Assembly (NCBI GenBank): GCA_026003615.1
Contig: BPHQ01000001.1
Coordinates: forward strand, 1,092,151 to 1,156,150
Reading direction: 5' to 3'
DNA from: Bellilinea sp.
GTDB lineage: Bacteria; Chloroflexota; Anaerolineae; Anaerolineales; Anaerolineaceae
Length of the DNA: 64,000 nucleotides
A model generated the notes under the pieces. It searched no databases, was not told the DNA's origin, and was given only the letters and a program-made list of their open reading frames with translations. Every line of letters starts with the position of its first letter. Within the stretch, counting starts at the first letter, position 1. Positions 53,034-63,078 of this stretch are shown here, piece by piece. Both the position numbers and the translations under genes were made by a program.

Positions 53034-53906
53034 ATGTTCTCACTCATTCAGTCGCTGCCGGGTTTCAAACTCTATCTAATTACACGCTCTTATTCCCCCA
53101 TCACTATCCATAACTACCTTACATCCCTGGTCATTTTTGCTAATTTCCTCAACAACCCACCAGTCAATCAGATCACCCAGGCGGATATTCTAAATTTCTT
53201 CGAGTATCTCCGCTATAATCACCGGTCTGAGTCAACGATTCAAGTATATTGGAAAATTATCCGCTCGTACTTCAACTGGGCATCAGATGAGTTTCATCTG
53301 CAAAGGCCGGACAATATTCCCATGCCTCAGCCTGCTCCTGCCCCCGTCTATCCTTTCAGCGTTGAGGAAATCCATAAACTTACCAAAGCCTGTAAAACAC
53401 TCCGCGACAAAGCGATCATTCTTCTGCTCTTGGATACCGGCCTGCGGGTTTCTGAAGCTGCTCGCCTGACCATCAAGGATGTTGATCTTGAAACCGGCAC
53501 AATTCACGTGCGCCCCTGGCGTACCGGTAAGAAGTCCCGACCGCGCATTGTCAAACTGGGCAACAGCAGCCGCCGGGCATTGTGGACTTATATTGCCAGT
53601 CGCAACCTAGATAATAACAACGCTCCTCTTATTGCTACCCGTGACGAAAAACCGCTGGACCGTTACGCAATTGGCAATATCATCGAGCGCATCGCCAAAC
53701 GCGCCGGTGTTTTAAATTGTCACCCCCACCGTTTCCGGCATACCTTTGCGATTTTCTACCTTCGCAATGGCGGCGATATTTTCACCCTGCAAGAATTACT
53801 CGGCCATGCTTCGCTGGACATGGTCAGGCTTTATCTTCGATTATCCTCCACTGACCTTGAGCAAACCCACCGCCGCGCTTCACCGGTTGATAACCTGCGC
53901 CTGTGA
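53034..53906 (+). CDS. Tyrosine recombinase / phage integrase
   Basis: A 290-residue XerC/D-like integrase. The N-terminal SAM-like DNA-binding domain (SPITIHNYLTSLVIFANFL ... QADILNFFEYLR) is followed by the catalytic domain with Arg in LDTGLRVSEAARL, the HxxR box HPHRFRHTFAIFYL, the second His in LLGHASLDMVRLY and the nucleophilic Tyr in that same segment. I start at ATG 53034, preceded by GAAAGGAGA; the open frame continues back through the tRNA but has no earlier plausible start. It is the only plus-strand gene of the phage besides one small putative gene. Confidence 0.92.
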   Translation: MFSLIQSLPGFKLYLITRSYSPITIHNYLTSLVIFANFLNNPPVNQITQADILNFFEYLRYNHRSESTIQVYWKIIRSYFNWASDEFHLQRPDNIPMPQPAPAPVYPFSVEEIHKLTKACKTLRDKAIILLLLDTGLRVSEAARLTIKDVDLETGTIHVRPWRTGKKSRPRIVKLGNSSRRALWTYIASRNLDNNNAPLIATRDEKPLDRYAIGNIIERIAKRAGVLNCHPHRFRHTFAIFYLRNGGDIFTLQELLGHASLDMVRLYLRLSSTDLEQTHRRASPVDNLRL

Positions 53907-53910
53907 TGCG

Positions 53911-54321
53911 TCATTTCGGACATTCCGGCCACACCACTTCATCCGCCCGCCGGTAGGCTTGCGGCAGGTCTCGCAGCGCCTGACGATATGCGCGCCACTC
54001 GCTGCGCTTTTTATCGTCCAGCTGTGTATCTGGTATTTGCGTCCAGTCGCTTTCGGCGAGTAACCTGTCTCGCTTTTCTCGGATGATTTGCCACTTCGAC
54101 CATTCAGTCAGGCGCGGCTTGGGTGGCTCTTCGACAGCAACCAGCTTGCCGTCAACCTCGACGTACCTTTGGGCGCTTTTGGCGCCTGCCATCGCATTTT
54201 CCAGCTCGGATTGCAGATAACTGACGTAATCCGCAGGACATTGCTTTTTATCCGCAATGATACGGATGTTCTCGTGTTCGAGGATATACTGCGTATCGGT
54301 TTCATAAATTAGCATAATCAC
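53911..54321 (-). CDS. Phage tail fibre assembly chaperone-like protein
   Basis: A 136-residue protein. The C-terminal half has the pattern REKRDRLLAESDWTQIPD followed by EWRAYRQALRDLPQAYR, typical of the small chaperones encoded beside tail fibres. The N-terminal half is a beta-type region of unknown role. It ends 4 bases before the integrase stop region and follows the fibre-like protein by 3 bases. Confidence 0.8.
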   Translation of the reverse strand: MIMLIYETDTQYILEHENIRIIADKKQCPADYVSYLQSELENAMAGAKSAQRYVEVDGKLVAVEEPPKPRLTEWSKWQIIREKRDRLLAESDWTQIPDTQLDDKKRSEWRAYRQALRDLPQAYRRADEVVWPECPK

Positions 54322-54324
54322 CTC

Positions 54325-55368
54325 CTACCAAACACCGCCGATGCCATCAATGGCCATAATTTGCCATGATGCACTTGTTGAGCATATAATGCCGCAACGA
54401 CTTGGCGTAAATGCCGGTGTCAGATATGGCGAATATGCTACACGCGCCGGTTCATACACAACTATTTGATAGCTCGAACCGGCATAAATAATACCGAGAT
54501 ATTCTATCCAGCACCGTTGGAAAGTTGCATGTGTCGTTTCCGTAACCACTCCACCGCCAGACCTCACTCGTGATTTGATTTGCATGTTCGGCAGAGTTGT
54601 TCCGACAAGTACGATTTCAAGATAGTTATCTTCTGTACCATCATCTGTACGATAGCCTATATAGGTGTTAGGCGATGATGCGTCTGTTTCCAGAAATATT
54701 CCATTGATCCATTTGGATTGCGCCAAATACGATGATCCGGAAGTTAAAAACGCACGATTGCCTGCGCCCGGCGAAATTGTCAATAGAGTTCCACCCAAAT
54801 AATTGATTGTTGGTATTACAAATGGTGCGCCGGCCCACGACCACCCGGATGGCAGTGCATTGTCAAAATCGTGTGTTATGGTAGCGCGATAATACTCTCT
54901 TCTCATATAATACGATGTCACAACCTGATTTGACGTTCCGCCAATCCGGCTCTCCGCCTGCAAGTCCGAGTAGGCCGAAAACCGGTCGGTGCTCAGCGTG
55001 CCGCTGGTGATTTTACTGGCGTCTAGATTGGGTATCCGAGCCGCGTCCAACACGCCGCTGGTCACATCGCCGGCCGCGTGGTTGTGACTGTCCGGCGGAT
55101 AAGTTGTGGGTTTATTCTGCACGCCCGCCCAGTCCACGCTTTCAGCGGCATCTACCACACCGTCGTTGTCTGTATCGTAAATCGCCTTGAGCATATCGCC
55201 GCCGCCAGTTCCCCACTGCCAACCACCGCTGGTATAAATGCCAATCTGATTGGTGTCTGTCGCAAACGCAATCATGCCGGCCTGCGGGTTTGGTGTAGCC
55301 TCAATCTGCGTCTTTGTCGCCTTGTAGAGTATCTGTGGTCTGCCAAATTGCTGGTCGTTAATCTTCAT
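54325..55368 (-). CDS. Phage tail fibre-like protein
   Basis: About 347 residues, started at MKINDQQFG (55368) after a GAGGTGA ribosome site. The middle contains VTSGVLDAARIPNLDASKI and SGTLSTDRF, a repeat style seen in tail fibre shafts, and the C-terminal 170 residues look like a beta-sandwich (a carbohydrate-binding or lectin-like fold would suit a receptor-binding tip). I cannot name the family. It follows the preceding tail protein by 7 bases. Confidence 0.7.
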   Translation of the reverse strand: MKINDQQFGRPQILYKATKTQIEATPNPQAGMIAFATDTNQIGIYTSGGWQWGTGGGDMLKAIYDTDNDGVVDAAESVDWAGVQNKPTTYPPDSHNHAAGDVTSGVLDAARIPNLDASKITSGTLSTDRFSAYSDLQAESRIGGTSNQVVTSYYMRREYYRATITHDFDNALPSGWSWAGAPFVIPTINYLGGTLLTISPGAGNRAFLTSGSSYLAQSKWINGIFLETDASSPNTYIGYRTDDGTEDNYLEIVLVGTTLPNMQIKSRVRSGGGVVTETTHATFQRCWIEYLGIIYAGSSYQIVVYEPARVAYSPYLTPAFTPSRCGIICSTSASWQIMAIDGIGGVW

Positions 55369-55375
55369 AGTCACC

Positions 55376-57256
55376 TCACAAAATCTCGAAACGCATCCAG
55401 TGCATGGTGTGGACGCTTTTGGATGTTGAGCCAATTATAGCATTACAAAACAACCCGATATGGGTTGGTGTCAAAAACGTCAGATTGTAGTTTTCAAGTA
55501 TTGTGCAAAATGCAACGCCATCATATGAAATCCCAAAATCCCACCCGGTAGATTTTTTTGCAACCATGAGATATGGGTGGAAATACTGCATTCCTTCGTT
55601 TGTAACGGGATTGCTGTTCCACGAAGTAAAATTATTCCAAAGCTCTACGTTTACATTCAACATATTGTTTTGATAACTGCGATTGTTGATAAGCACACAA
55701 AGACGCCCACTATTCTGATCGTACAAAAAGACACCAGAGGCCACCCAATCAGACGCACTGCCCTGCGACCTGGCCGATAACCCGACTTTTGCATAACAAC
55801 GCCAATAACCAGATGGTATTGGTTTCACAACACCACGCCCGACAGATCCGCTCGTTCCAATCATGTTCACAATCAACGCGCTATTCGCAACTGTGTATGT
55901 GTTGCTCTCCATATTAACCGCTATCCATTCACTTGATAACGGATTGTCAAACTCCTCGTTGTATGGCGACAATGGCCAGTTTACAAGCGAATCAATGCCA
56001 ACATCAAAACCACTAGCGCTACCGCCCCCACCACTACTGGTGTCAATCACCACATTCAGGCCCTCTGCATTGCTTGCCGCGCTATCTATGTACAGCGTCA
56101 AAATATCCCCTTCGGCAATAGTGGTAACTTCAGGTACAACACTTACAAATGTAGTGCTTGCGTTGTAAGCAAGTGATGGCTTGTTGCTGGGATTAGTGAA
56201 AATCGTTGTGCCATTCTTTTTGATGTCAATTGTGGTTGTGCCGCTTGTGCCTAACTGCTCTAACATCATAAAGATTTTGCGGATGGTCATGTCGCGCGGC
56301 GCAACGTACGAGCGAACAACTACACTGCTAGATTCAAGATGTCCATCCACGTACCAATGAATTCCCCCTACCCCACCAACGGCATCACCCGGTGCAAATT
56401 TTGTCCCATCGAAGACCAACGTATTGCCCACGGTTAGTCCACTGACGTCCACAGGATACCCACCAATCTTCAAGGCGTTGTTGGGCAAGTCGGCCTCTGT
56501 ATGTTTATGTGCCAGCGGAAACCGTAAATCTACAATATCCGTTGATTCTCTATTGATGACAATTGCATCCTGATCAAACATACGCCGTACTGCTGCCAGC
56601 GGATATTTCATCCCAGCCGGCACAGCAGGTATATCGGCTAATGTAATTGTTCCCAAATCCACCTGATTGCCGGCAACCACCTGTATATTGCCAATATTGT
56701 CAATGCCAATCAGGTAATACATTTCTTTATCTGTGTCCGGCGATGGATACTCAGCGAAATCAATCACTTTTGGTACAGGCTTACCGTATGAATTAGTATC
56801 CGCAATTAATTTGTACTGAGTATCAAGCCAGACAACGCCGGGATAAATAATGACTTTTAACCGCTGATACGGCCAGACTGCCAGCGGCATAAACTGCTGC
56901 AACTGCACTTTGACTACATCCGTACCGCCAAGTGATCCCGCTCCCATAAATTCATGCATGGCTGGCATGTGCCGAAACCCCGGTGCAAATTCCTGCTTTC
57001 CGGTTATATCGCGTTGACTGATGACACGCAAAATGTGGGGTTGAATCGGATCATAGCCTACCCAAACATTCAAATCATGAATCGGCGGCACACTGGCACA
57101 GGCTGCAACGGTAACCGTGTCGGCAATACGCACATAGACCAGACCTGCGCCGGCGATGACCCGGCCAGAGCCATCTCCAAGTCTTGCCGGATAAACAGTA
57201 ATGGCATCCTGTTTGTTTTCGACCAGCTTTGTCAGCGCATCACGCAAATCGGACAT
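55376..57256 (-). CDS. Phage tail protein, fibre/receptor-binding type
   Basis: About 626 residues from MSDLRDALTKLVENKQDAI (57256), with AAAGGAGG upstream. The N-terminal 290 residues look like a beta-rich attachment domain; residues about 300-430 contain a Ser/Gly-rich stretch (TSSGGGGSASG) that separates it from a C-terminal beta-sandwich similar in length to that of the neighbouring fibre protein. Probably a baseplate-attached fibre. No enzymatic motif is seen. Confidence 0.7.
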   Translation of the reverse strand: MSDLRDALTKLVENKQDAITVYPARLGDGSGRVIAGAGLVYVRIADTVTVAACASVPPIHDLNVWVGYDPIQPHILRVISQRDITGKQEFAPGFRHMPAMHEFMGAGSLGGTDVVKVQLQQFMPLAVWPYQRLKVIIYPGVVWLDTQYKLIADTNSYGKPVPKVIDFAEYPSPDTDKEMYYLIGIDNIGNIQVVAGNQVDLGTITLADIPAVPAGMKYPLAAVRRMFDQDAIVINRESTDIVDLRFPLAHKHTEADLPNNALKIGGYPVDVSGLTVGNTLVFDGTKFAPGDAVGGVGGIHWYVDGHLESSSVVVRSYVAPRDMTIRKIFMMLEQLGTSGTTTIDIKKNGTTIFTNPSNKPSLAYNASTTFVSVVPEVTTIAEGDILTLYIDSAASNAEGLNVVIDTSSGGGGSASGFDVGIDSLVNWPLSPYNEEFDNPLSSEWIAVNMESNTYTVANSALIVNMIGTSGSVGRGVVKPIPSGYWRCYAKVGLSARSQGSASDWVASGVFLYDQNSGRLCVLINNRSYQNNMLNVNVELWNNFTSWNSNPVTNEGMQYFHPYLMVAKKSTGWDFGISYDGVAFCTILENYNLTFLTPTHIGLFCNAIIGSTSKSVHTMHWMRFEIL

Positions 57257-57292
57257 CAAACCTCCTTTGGCGCAGGGCAAACATTCCACAGT

Positions 57293-60073
57293 TCAACAGT
57301 TTGCAATTCGATTTTGTAACTGCCCTTGCCGCCAGACATAGATAAATTGATTCATGAAAATTTGACCTTGATCTCGGATTGAGAAAACCGCGTCAACATT
57401 GTTCCCATCTCTGCCATTTGCATAACTTTTTTTACCCTCTTTCCACAACCATCCCGGAGTTGCAAACGGTTCGTCGGGCAATGAAACACTCCACAAATCC
57501 GTCCAGCCCAACCAGTTTGTAAGCAATTTGCCATAAACACCAAGTATCCTGGTATTTGTTGGCCGATAAGCAAATACATGCTGTTCAATAATCAATGGAA
57601 CATCTAATAATTCAATTCCACCAATCCAAATCAACAAATCGCATTCCCAAGAGTAGTTAGCTGTAAGAATACCATTTTTGGCGTAAGCCCAAATGCCTGC
57701 CCCAAAATATCCCCATGAGAATTCGGGATTAACAATACTCCAATCATCCCAAAAATGCCCCGCCCTTACCCATCCATAAGGCGTACTGGTTGGTCGCAGT
57801 AAATCTGCTTCAATTTCAATTCCCACATATGCTATTTCTGTCGCAGCCGGCGGCTGAAACGTGCCTGTGCGGTATCGTAAATCTGTGACGGTATCTTTCA
57901 AACCGGTTGCGACTCGCTGCCCGGCACTGTTGTAAGCATAGATGTTGTAAAATGCGTTTTCGTTCGTTTCTTCCCAAACATTTGTTGTTTCATTTAGTTT
58001 CAAAAACCGCCCCCGAATACCCCAAACTGTTTTGTTATCATGGCTATTTGAGCGAATCACTGCCTTAATCGGTATATTGACGCGATAAGCGCTGTTCCCA
58101 ACCAACGTGTAAAACAACGACCAGATAAACGGACCATTGGCCGGAGCGTTTACCGGACAGGTTGCACCCTCTTCCGGTGGCAGCGGATCATCACCGGGTA
58201 TTAGCGGAGGTGCAAAACGCCCTGGTGTCAATGCCGGCCAGGTGGGTAACTCAAAATCCGGCAAAGAAAATTCGGGTGTTCCAACAATCGGTGTTGCGGG
58301 AACAATAATATTTTGAGCAATGCTTGGAAACACTTCGGGTTCGGCAAAAACCGTTTGCTTCAACACACCATTAGCAAAACTATATTCAACACGATATGGA
58401 ATGACATTACCAGAAAAAGTTATCTTTGCTGGTGTATCCGCTTCATTAACAATCAATGATAAATATCCAAATGGCACTAGACTAATTACCCTGTTTGGAC
58501 TTACAAGATGAATTGTAAAATCATGCAACCGTTTCTCACGCGCAAATAGCAACCCGGCTGTTTCCAAAGCATTTTGATTGCTGCTAAATAAAAGGCCTTC
58601 TTTACTGAGTATCTGGCCGAAACGCCCAAACACTTTACCGGGTGATTTAGCCAAAATTGGCTCATTGTTTTGACCAATACCGGAAACTTCATATTGCGCC
58701 ACATTCGTACTTCTGATTGAAACCTCAACAGACTCATAATCGTCTTTTGAAAGCGACATGATAATCGGAATGTTTGTTCTGGCGGCAATATTCCGTAAGT
58801 TGGGATGGACCTGCAACAGAAAACGATTGTACGAATCGCAAAACGGCGTGGCCAGAATGCTTTCTTCGGCAATCAATTTGATTTGCTGCCACAAGTTTCC
58901 CACCGCTCTGAATGCCGGAGCGATTCGTGTATCACCACTCAGTATCACATCCACGCAATTGGGCAGAGTGCTGCGCCAATACAGCAAATGCCAAATGGCT
59001 TTGTCAACCGTCAATCCCTGTATTTGTGTCCATTGTGTTGGAGTGCTGCTGGTGTTTTCCACGCCGGTCGGAAAAGCCATCATTCGCCCAAGCCAGTATT
59101 GTGCACCTTTCACCGCTAACCGGCTTTGACCACTTTGTTCATCTACCATGCATTCTTTTTCATCCAGCCAGCCAACTGCCAGAATATTTTCAGCACCACT
59201 GACTAAACCTATGGATTGCGGATACTCTTCAGCAAACAAAATAACCTTCAAGTAATCACGCGGCACAACCGAAACTGCTTTTGGCAGTAATACGCTAAAT
59301 TCATATCCACCTTGATCCAAACTGCCTGTCAGGTCATCTAATTGCACTTCCGTCAAAGTTGCACTGTCATCGTAAACATAAACCGTTCGATAACCTGTAC
59401 TGCTCTTTCCGTTCGCCGCCGTTACACTACAGCGCAAGACAATCCGCCCCGGTGTGGTTACGGTCAAAATAGGCGTTGCGGTATTTGCATTCGTCAAAGT
59501 ACCACTGCCGCTTACAATCCCCCAGGCATACTGAGTAATCGTGCTGCTAAATACCCACGATTCGGACGCATCCAGATTAATATCCACGCTGGCACTGGTC
59601 AGTTTGATAACCCGATCCGGCCCCATCACAACAACCGGATCGAAATTGCTGTGTTGATCACTGTATGGAAGGTCATAATCCATATATGGCGTTTCACCGA
59701 TCAACCGCAAATGCCGCGGCCAAACCGAAAACTCGTCAATTACCGTTAGATAAAGACCGTTTGTCCATTCAATTTCAGATGTTTCGCCAATATAAGCAAT
59801 ATTGCTAGTCCAGGATTTTCGCACCCGCGCCAACCCCTTGTCCCATGCGCCAGCCGTTGATCCTACCAATATAGTCATACCTGGTAATACATTAGTTAAA
59901 TTGCCACTGGCATTGTTATACGTAATTTGTGCAACTGGTTCACTGCCAAAGACAGTTTGATTTACCTGGCAACTAAACACCGTAAGCGGTTGATCAATAA
60001 TGGCAAACAATTTTGCAGCCAGACCATCCGAACGCAAGATTTGCAACTCTTGAGAAGTCAAAGCACGGCTCAT
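57293..60073 (-). CDS. Large phage tail tip protein with PKD/Ig-like domain
   Basis: A 926-residue protein, the second largest of the module. The N-terminal 160 residues have a beta-barrel character; residues about 160-235 form a PKD/Ig-like domain (DLDASESW-like DINLDASESWVFSS, then LTVTTPGRIVLRCSV). The middle (SLSKDDYESVEVSIRS ... YGYLSLIVNEADTPAKI) resembles tail tip hub proteins, and a Pro-rich linker (about 625-650) leads to a C-terminal beta-sandwich. It overlaps the next upstream gene by 4 bases. Exact role in the tip cannot be read from sequence. Confidence 0.7.
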   Translation of the reverse strand: MSRALTSQELQILRSDGLAAKLFAIIDQPLTVFSCQVNQTVFGSEPVAQITYNNASGNLTNVLPGMTILVGSTAGAWDKGLARVRKSWTSNIAYIGETSEIEWTNGLYLTVIDEFSVWPRHLRLIGETPYMDYDLPYSDQHSNFDPVVVMGPDRVIKLTSASVDINLDASESWVFSSTITQYAWGIVSGSGTLTNANTATPILTVTTPGRIVLRCSVTAANGKSSTGYRTVYVYDDSATLTEVQLDDLTGSLDQGGYEFSVLLPKAVSVVPRDYLKVILFAEEYPQSIGLVSGAENILAVGWLDEKECMVDEQSGQSRLAVKGAQYWLGRMMAFPTGVENTSSTPTQWTQIQGLTVDKAIWHLLYWRSTLPNCVDVILSGDTRIAPAFRAVGNLWQQIKLIAEESILATPFCDSYNRFLLQVHPNLRNIAARTNIPIIMSLSKDDYESVEVSIRSTNVAQYEVSGIGQNNEPILAKSPGKVFGRFGQILSKEGLLFSSNQNALETAGLLFAREKRLHDFTIHLVSPNRVISLVPFGYLSLIVNEADTPAKITFSGNVIPYRVEYSFANGVLKQTVFAEPEVFPSIAQNIIVPATPIVGTPEFSLPDFELPTWPALTPGRFAPPLIPGDDPLPPEEGATCPVNAPANGPFIWSLFYTLVGNSAYRVNIPIKAVIRSNSHDNKTVWGIRGRFLKLNETTNVWEETNENAFYNIYAYNSAGQRVATGLKDTVTDLRYRTGTFQPPAATEIAYVGIEIEADLLRPTSTPYGWVRAGHFWDDWSIVNPEFSWGYFGAGIWAYAKNGILTANYSWECDLLIWIGGIELLDVPLIIEQHVFAYRPTNTRILGVYGKLLTNWLGWTDLWSVSLPDEPFATPGWLWKEGKKSYANGRDGNNVDAVFSIRDQGQIFMNQFIYVWRQGQLQNRIANC

Positions 60074-60447
60074 AGTTTTTCCAGATGAGTAAATTCAATT
60101 TCAAATTCCAGTCTATCGCGGCGTTTTGATGGATCGCGTTCTTCTTCAATTGGCCAATGCATGATGGCACGATAGTTGTAGTACTGGTCATCATTGGCCA
60201 ACGTGCGAATATACACCACTGCCGACAATCCGGCACAGTAGGATTTCAACTGCTGTCGCTGCGCAGAAGTCAAAATGGCAAATGTCCATTTGCAAACCGG
60301 TAATCCACGACCGTATGTCCGCCCGCTTGCTGCTATTACTGTTTCTGCACACTCGTGAAAGACCGAACGAGGGATGGGCAATGGTACGGTTAATGTTTCA
60401 ATATTCGTCATATTGGCCTGCGTAGTCCCGATTCTGAAATCCGCCAT
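60070..60447 (-). CDS. Small phage tail protein
   Basis: A 125-residue protein between the tape measure and the large tip protein, the position of a distal tail or minor tail protein. It contains two Cys and the terminal FEIEFTHLEKL strand. I see no named motif, so the call is by position. Overlaps the tip protein gene by 4 bases and follows the tape measure by one base. Confidence 0.65.
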   Translation of the reverse strand: MADFRIGTTQANMTNIETLTVPLPIPRSVFHECAETVIAASGRTYGRGLPVCKWTFAILTSAQRQQLKSYCAGLSAVVYIRTLANDDQYYNYRAIMHWPIEEERDPSKRRDRLEFEIEFTHLEKL

Positions 60448-60448
60448 A

Positions 60449-62542
60449 TCAACCTCCGATTGCCCGTGCCAGCACGCGATCCCGCCGATCCAAGCGCCGC
60501 TCTACTTCTCGCATGACCTGATTTAGCGTCAGACTGGATGTTTCAATGCGCATATTTACGACTTTATTCCCGGAATACTGAGTATCCGTGAGCATGGCAC
60601 GGGTCAATGAGTTCGGAACGATGGTTCCGCTGATTCCGGGAACAAATAGTTCTGGCCCTTGTTCACCAACCAGATATGGCTGCCAGGCGTTGACCAGACC
60701 ACCCGAGGCGCGTCGCTGCGGTTTTGTATCCAAAAAGCCCTTGACTTGCTGTTCCAGCCATGCCTTATATCGCGCCGTAAGTTCCGCACCAGTTTTTTGC
60801 AGTAAGGTTTGATCATTCAACGCCAGCATTCGCAACACATTAAGTCTGTTTTGTTCTGCATTGCGTAGCTGCTGTAATTCATTCTGATACTGCCGGTCAA
60901 ACTGCTGCAACCGCTTGCGCTGCTGTTCATCCAGCCGTTTCAATTCCTCTGCTCGCTGAACCGCCAATTGCGCCATACGCTGCCGGTGCTGTTCTGCCAT
61001 ATCATTGAGTTGCAGGCGATAATCCTCCAATCGGCGCTGGCGCTGTACGGCAAACTGGTCTTCCATTTCCTGAATTTGACGGGCAAAATCCTCCGACCGG
61101 CGGGCAGATTGTATCCGATAGGTCTCTTCTTCCTCCTGCCGGCGGCGTTCATAAGATCGCTTTTCACGAATAATACCTAATGCATCCCGATTTTCGATTA
61201 ACTCCTGTAAACGTTCATCATGATCTTCACGTAATTGCCGCATCCGCCGTTGATGATCTTCTTCGGCACGTCTCACATCAACCTGATAATTTTGAGATAA
61301 TTTGAGCCGGTTTTGATAGTAATCTTGCTCTGCCTGCCGTTCGGTGCGGGCAAAATCGCGCATCAGGCGCAAACGCTGTTCGGCATATTGAGCAATCAGC
61401 GATTTGCGATTGTTTTCGTAGTTTCGTTCAATTTCTACCCGTTGAGCGGCAAACTCGGCAATAATCTGATTACGCTCTGCCTGTGCCCGCCTTTCATACT
61501 CAGTACGCTGCTGCTGGGCTTGCTCATAAGCCGCAAACGCATCCAGTTGCTGCTGGGTAGCCATCGCGTCACGCTGGGCGGCTTCGGCATGTTTCTCAAC
61601 TACTCCCGTCAATTGACCAATCATCATTGCCCACTGCTGCCCGCGTTCTTCGGAACCAAATAATCCAAAACGGCCGGAATAATAAGCCGCAATGGTAGCC
61701 AATTGTCCCGGTGCTGCCTGCATATTGCGCTGCGCTCCAAAATCAGTGCGGGATAATGCGCTGTAGCCGGCCGCTGCGCCCATGCCAACCAAAGCGGTCA
61801 CGCCAACATATGGATTGAACAGCGCACCGCCAGCACTACCCATACTGCCGAGCAAGGCCGGAATATTGAGCGCCTTAGTGACGCCAATCAGCATCGTAAT
61901 CTGCCCGGCTAATTGGGCCAGTCCGCCAATTGCAACCAGACTCCCGCCCAACATCAAGCCGGCCTTGATCAGGTCAGGATTGCGTTCAACCAGATCGGCG
62001 ATTTTGGCAACCAGATCGGCGGCCATGCGCAATGCCGGCAATAACTCATTTGTCGCCACCGCCCCGATCCGCATAAAAGATTGCTGTATATCCATTTGTG
62101 CCTGTTTCCAGGCAAAAGCAACCGTGTCAAAAGGCGATGCGGATTGCAAGTAAGATTGGATTGATCCGGTTATCGGCGACAATATGCCTCTACCAAAGCG
62201 CTCAAATGTTCCACCAATCCGGTCGAGCTTTTCGCCAATGTCGCGCAGATTGAATAAATTATCGCGTATATCCCGCGAACTGTTAGCCATCCCGCGCAAT
62301 ACAGTTTGAGCGCGCTGCGCTTTTTGATCCAATTCTACTAATTCGTGGGTAATCGCTTGTAATTCTTTTTCAAGAGCCGTTACATCTTTACCAACCGCCT
62401 GATGCAGTTTCATCGTCTCGCGCAAGGTCTGCATACGTTTTTGCAATTCCTCAGCGCGAGACTGCAATTTTTTGAAGTCTTCCTGTGCCTTCGAAGCGTC
62501 CGATCCGAACATCAACAAAAAACGAAGTTGTTTTTCGTCCAT
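60449..62542 (-). CDS. Phage tail tape measure protein
   Basis: A 697-residue protein that sets tail length. N-terminal coiled coil (residues about 15-90), then a hydrophobic Gly/Ala-rich part (GLMLGGSLVAIGGLAQLAGQ and VTALVGMGAAAGYSAL) and a second long coiled coil from about 330 to 590, extremely rich in Arg, Gln and Glu. The C-terminal segment carries GEQGPELFVPGISGTIVPN, a motif common in tape measure proteins. It lies directly after the frameshifting chaperone pair, the classical place. Confidence 0.92.
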   Translation of the reverse strand: MDEKQLRFLLMFGSDASKAQEDFKKLQSRAEELQKRMQTLRETMKLHQAVGKDVTALEKELQAITHELVELDQKAQRAQTVLRGMANSSRDIRDNLFNLRDIGEKLDRIGGTFERFGRGILSPITGSIQSYLQSASPFDTVAFAWKQAQMDIQQSFMRIGAVATNELLPALRMAADLVAKIADLVERNPDLIKAGLMLGGSLVAIGGLAQLAGQITMLIGVTKALNIPALLGSMGSAGGALFNPYVGVTALVGMGAAAGYSALSRTDFGAQRNMQAAPGQLATIAAYYSGRFGLFGSEERGQQWAMMIGQLTGVVEKHAEAAQRDAMATQQQLDAFAAYEQAQQQRTEYERRAQAERNQIIAEFAAQRVEIERNYENNRKSLIAQYAEQRLRLMRDFARTERQAEQDYYQNRLKLSQNYQVDVRRAEEDHQRRMRQLREDHDERLQELIENRDALGIIREKRSYERRRQEEEETYRIQSARRSEDFARQIQEMEDQFAVQRQRRLEDYRLQLNDMAEQHRQRMAQLAVQRAEELKRLDEQQRKRLQQFDRQYQNELQQLRNAEQNRLNVLRMLALNDQTLLQKTGAELTARYKAWLEQQVKGFLDTKPQRRASGGLVNAWQPYLVGEQGPELFVPGISGTIVPNSLTRAMLTDTQYSGNKVVNMRIETSSLTLNQVMREVERRLDRRDRVLARAIGG

Positions 62543-62562
62543 AAATCACCTAAAATAGAAAT

Positions 62563-62790
62563 ATGTACAGCAGTTGGTTCAAGAACGATCCCGATGAAAA
62601 TACATGGGAGCCGCCGTCACGGCCTTCTAATGCCGGGACAATCTGGTTTGTTTCCATGTTTATTACATCTTTTGTCCTGGTCGGACTGGCGGTTTTTGTG
62701 CCCAATCCGGGTCTATACATTGCAGCCTGTGGATTTCCCGTAGCATGGATTGTTTTTTTGCTTTGGCTGTTGCACTTACTCCGCATCTGA
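62563..62790 (+). CDS. Possible small two-helix membrane protein
   Basis: A 75-residue frame on the strand opposite to the tail genes, in the 233-base gap between the tape measure and the chaperone. It encodes a polar, Pro-rich N-terminus and two hydrophobic helices (IWFVSMFITSFVLVGLAVFV and YIAACGFPVAWIVFLLWLLH). The membrane pattern looks real, but there is no clear ribosome site and it overlaps the chaperone gene end by 15 bases. It may be a prophage accessory gene or chance. Confidence 0.4.
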   Translation: MYSSWFKNDPDENTWEPPSRPSNAGTIWFVSMFITSFVLVGLAVFVPNPGLYIAACGFPVAWIVFLLWLLHLLRI

Positions 62791-63078
62791 CTGCTCCCTT
62801 CGCAACTTTTCACCAACCGATTTCAGTCGCAACACCGCTCGAAGCAGATCATCCGGCTGACTGAGTATGGTGTTGATGTCCCATTTCCATTCAACTGCTT
62901 CCAAAACCAGTAAAATGTCTAGTGCCTGACTGAGAATAGAAGTGGGGATTTCCCCCAAACCAAGCGATTCGTCCGGAAAATCCCCAGCAACCTTTGAACA
63001 GTAAAACCGTTCTAATTGTCTGACAACATCTAATCTTTTTTTTCGCTGTTGCGCTCTTCCAGCGGCTGTAAAGACCAA
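62776..63078 (-). CDS. Tail assembly chaperone, frameshift extension (T-type part)
   Basis: A 100-residue frame that overlaps the end of the preceding chaperone gene by 49 bases in the -1 frame. Its first Met is probably not used: ribosomes slipping on the A8 run would enter it at RLDVVRQLERFY. That gives a fused product of about 202 residues (116 from the first frame and 86 here). It corresponds to the T part of lambda gpG-T. The C-terminal part is helical and charged. Confidence 0.75.
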   Translation of the reverse strand: MVFTAAGRAQQRKKRLDVVRQLERFYCSKVAGDFPDESLGLGEIPTSILSQALDILLVLEAVEWKWDINTILSQPDDLLRAVLRLKSVGEKLRREQSDAE

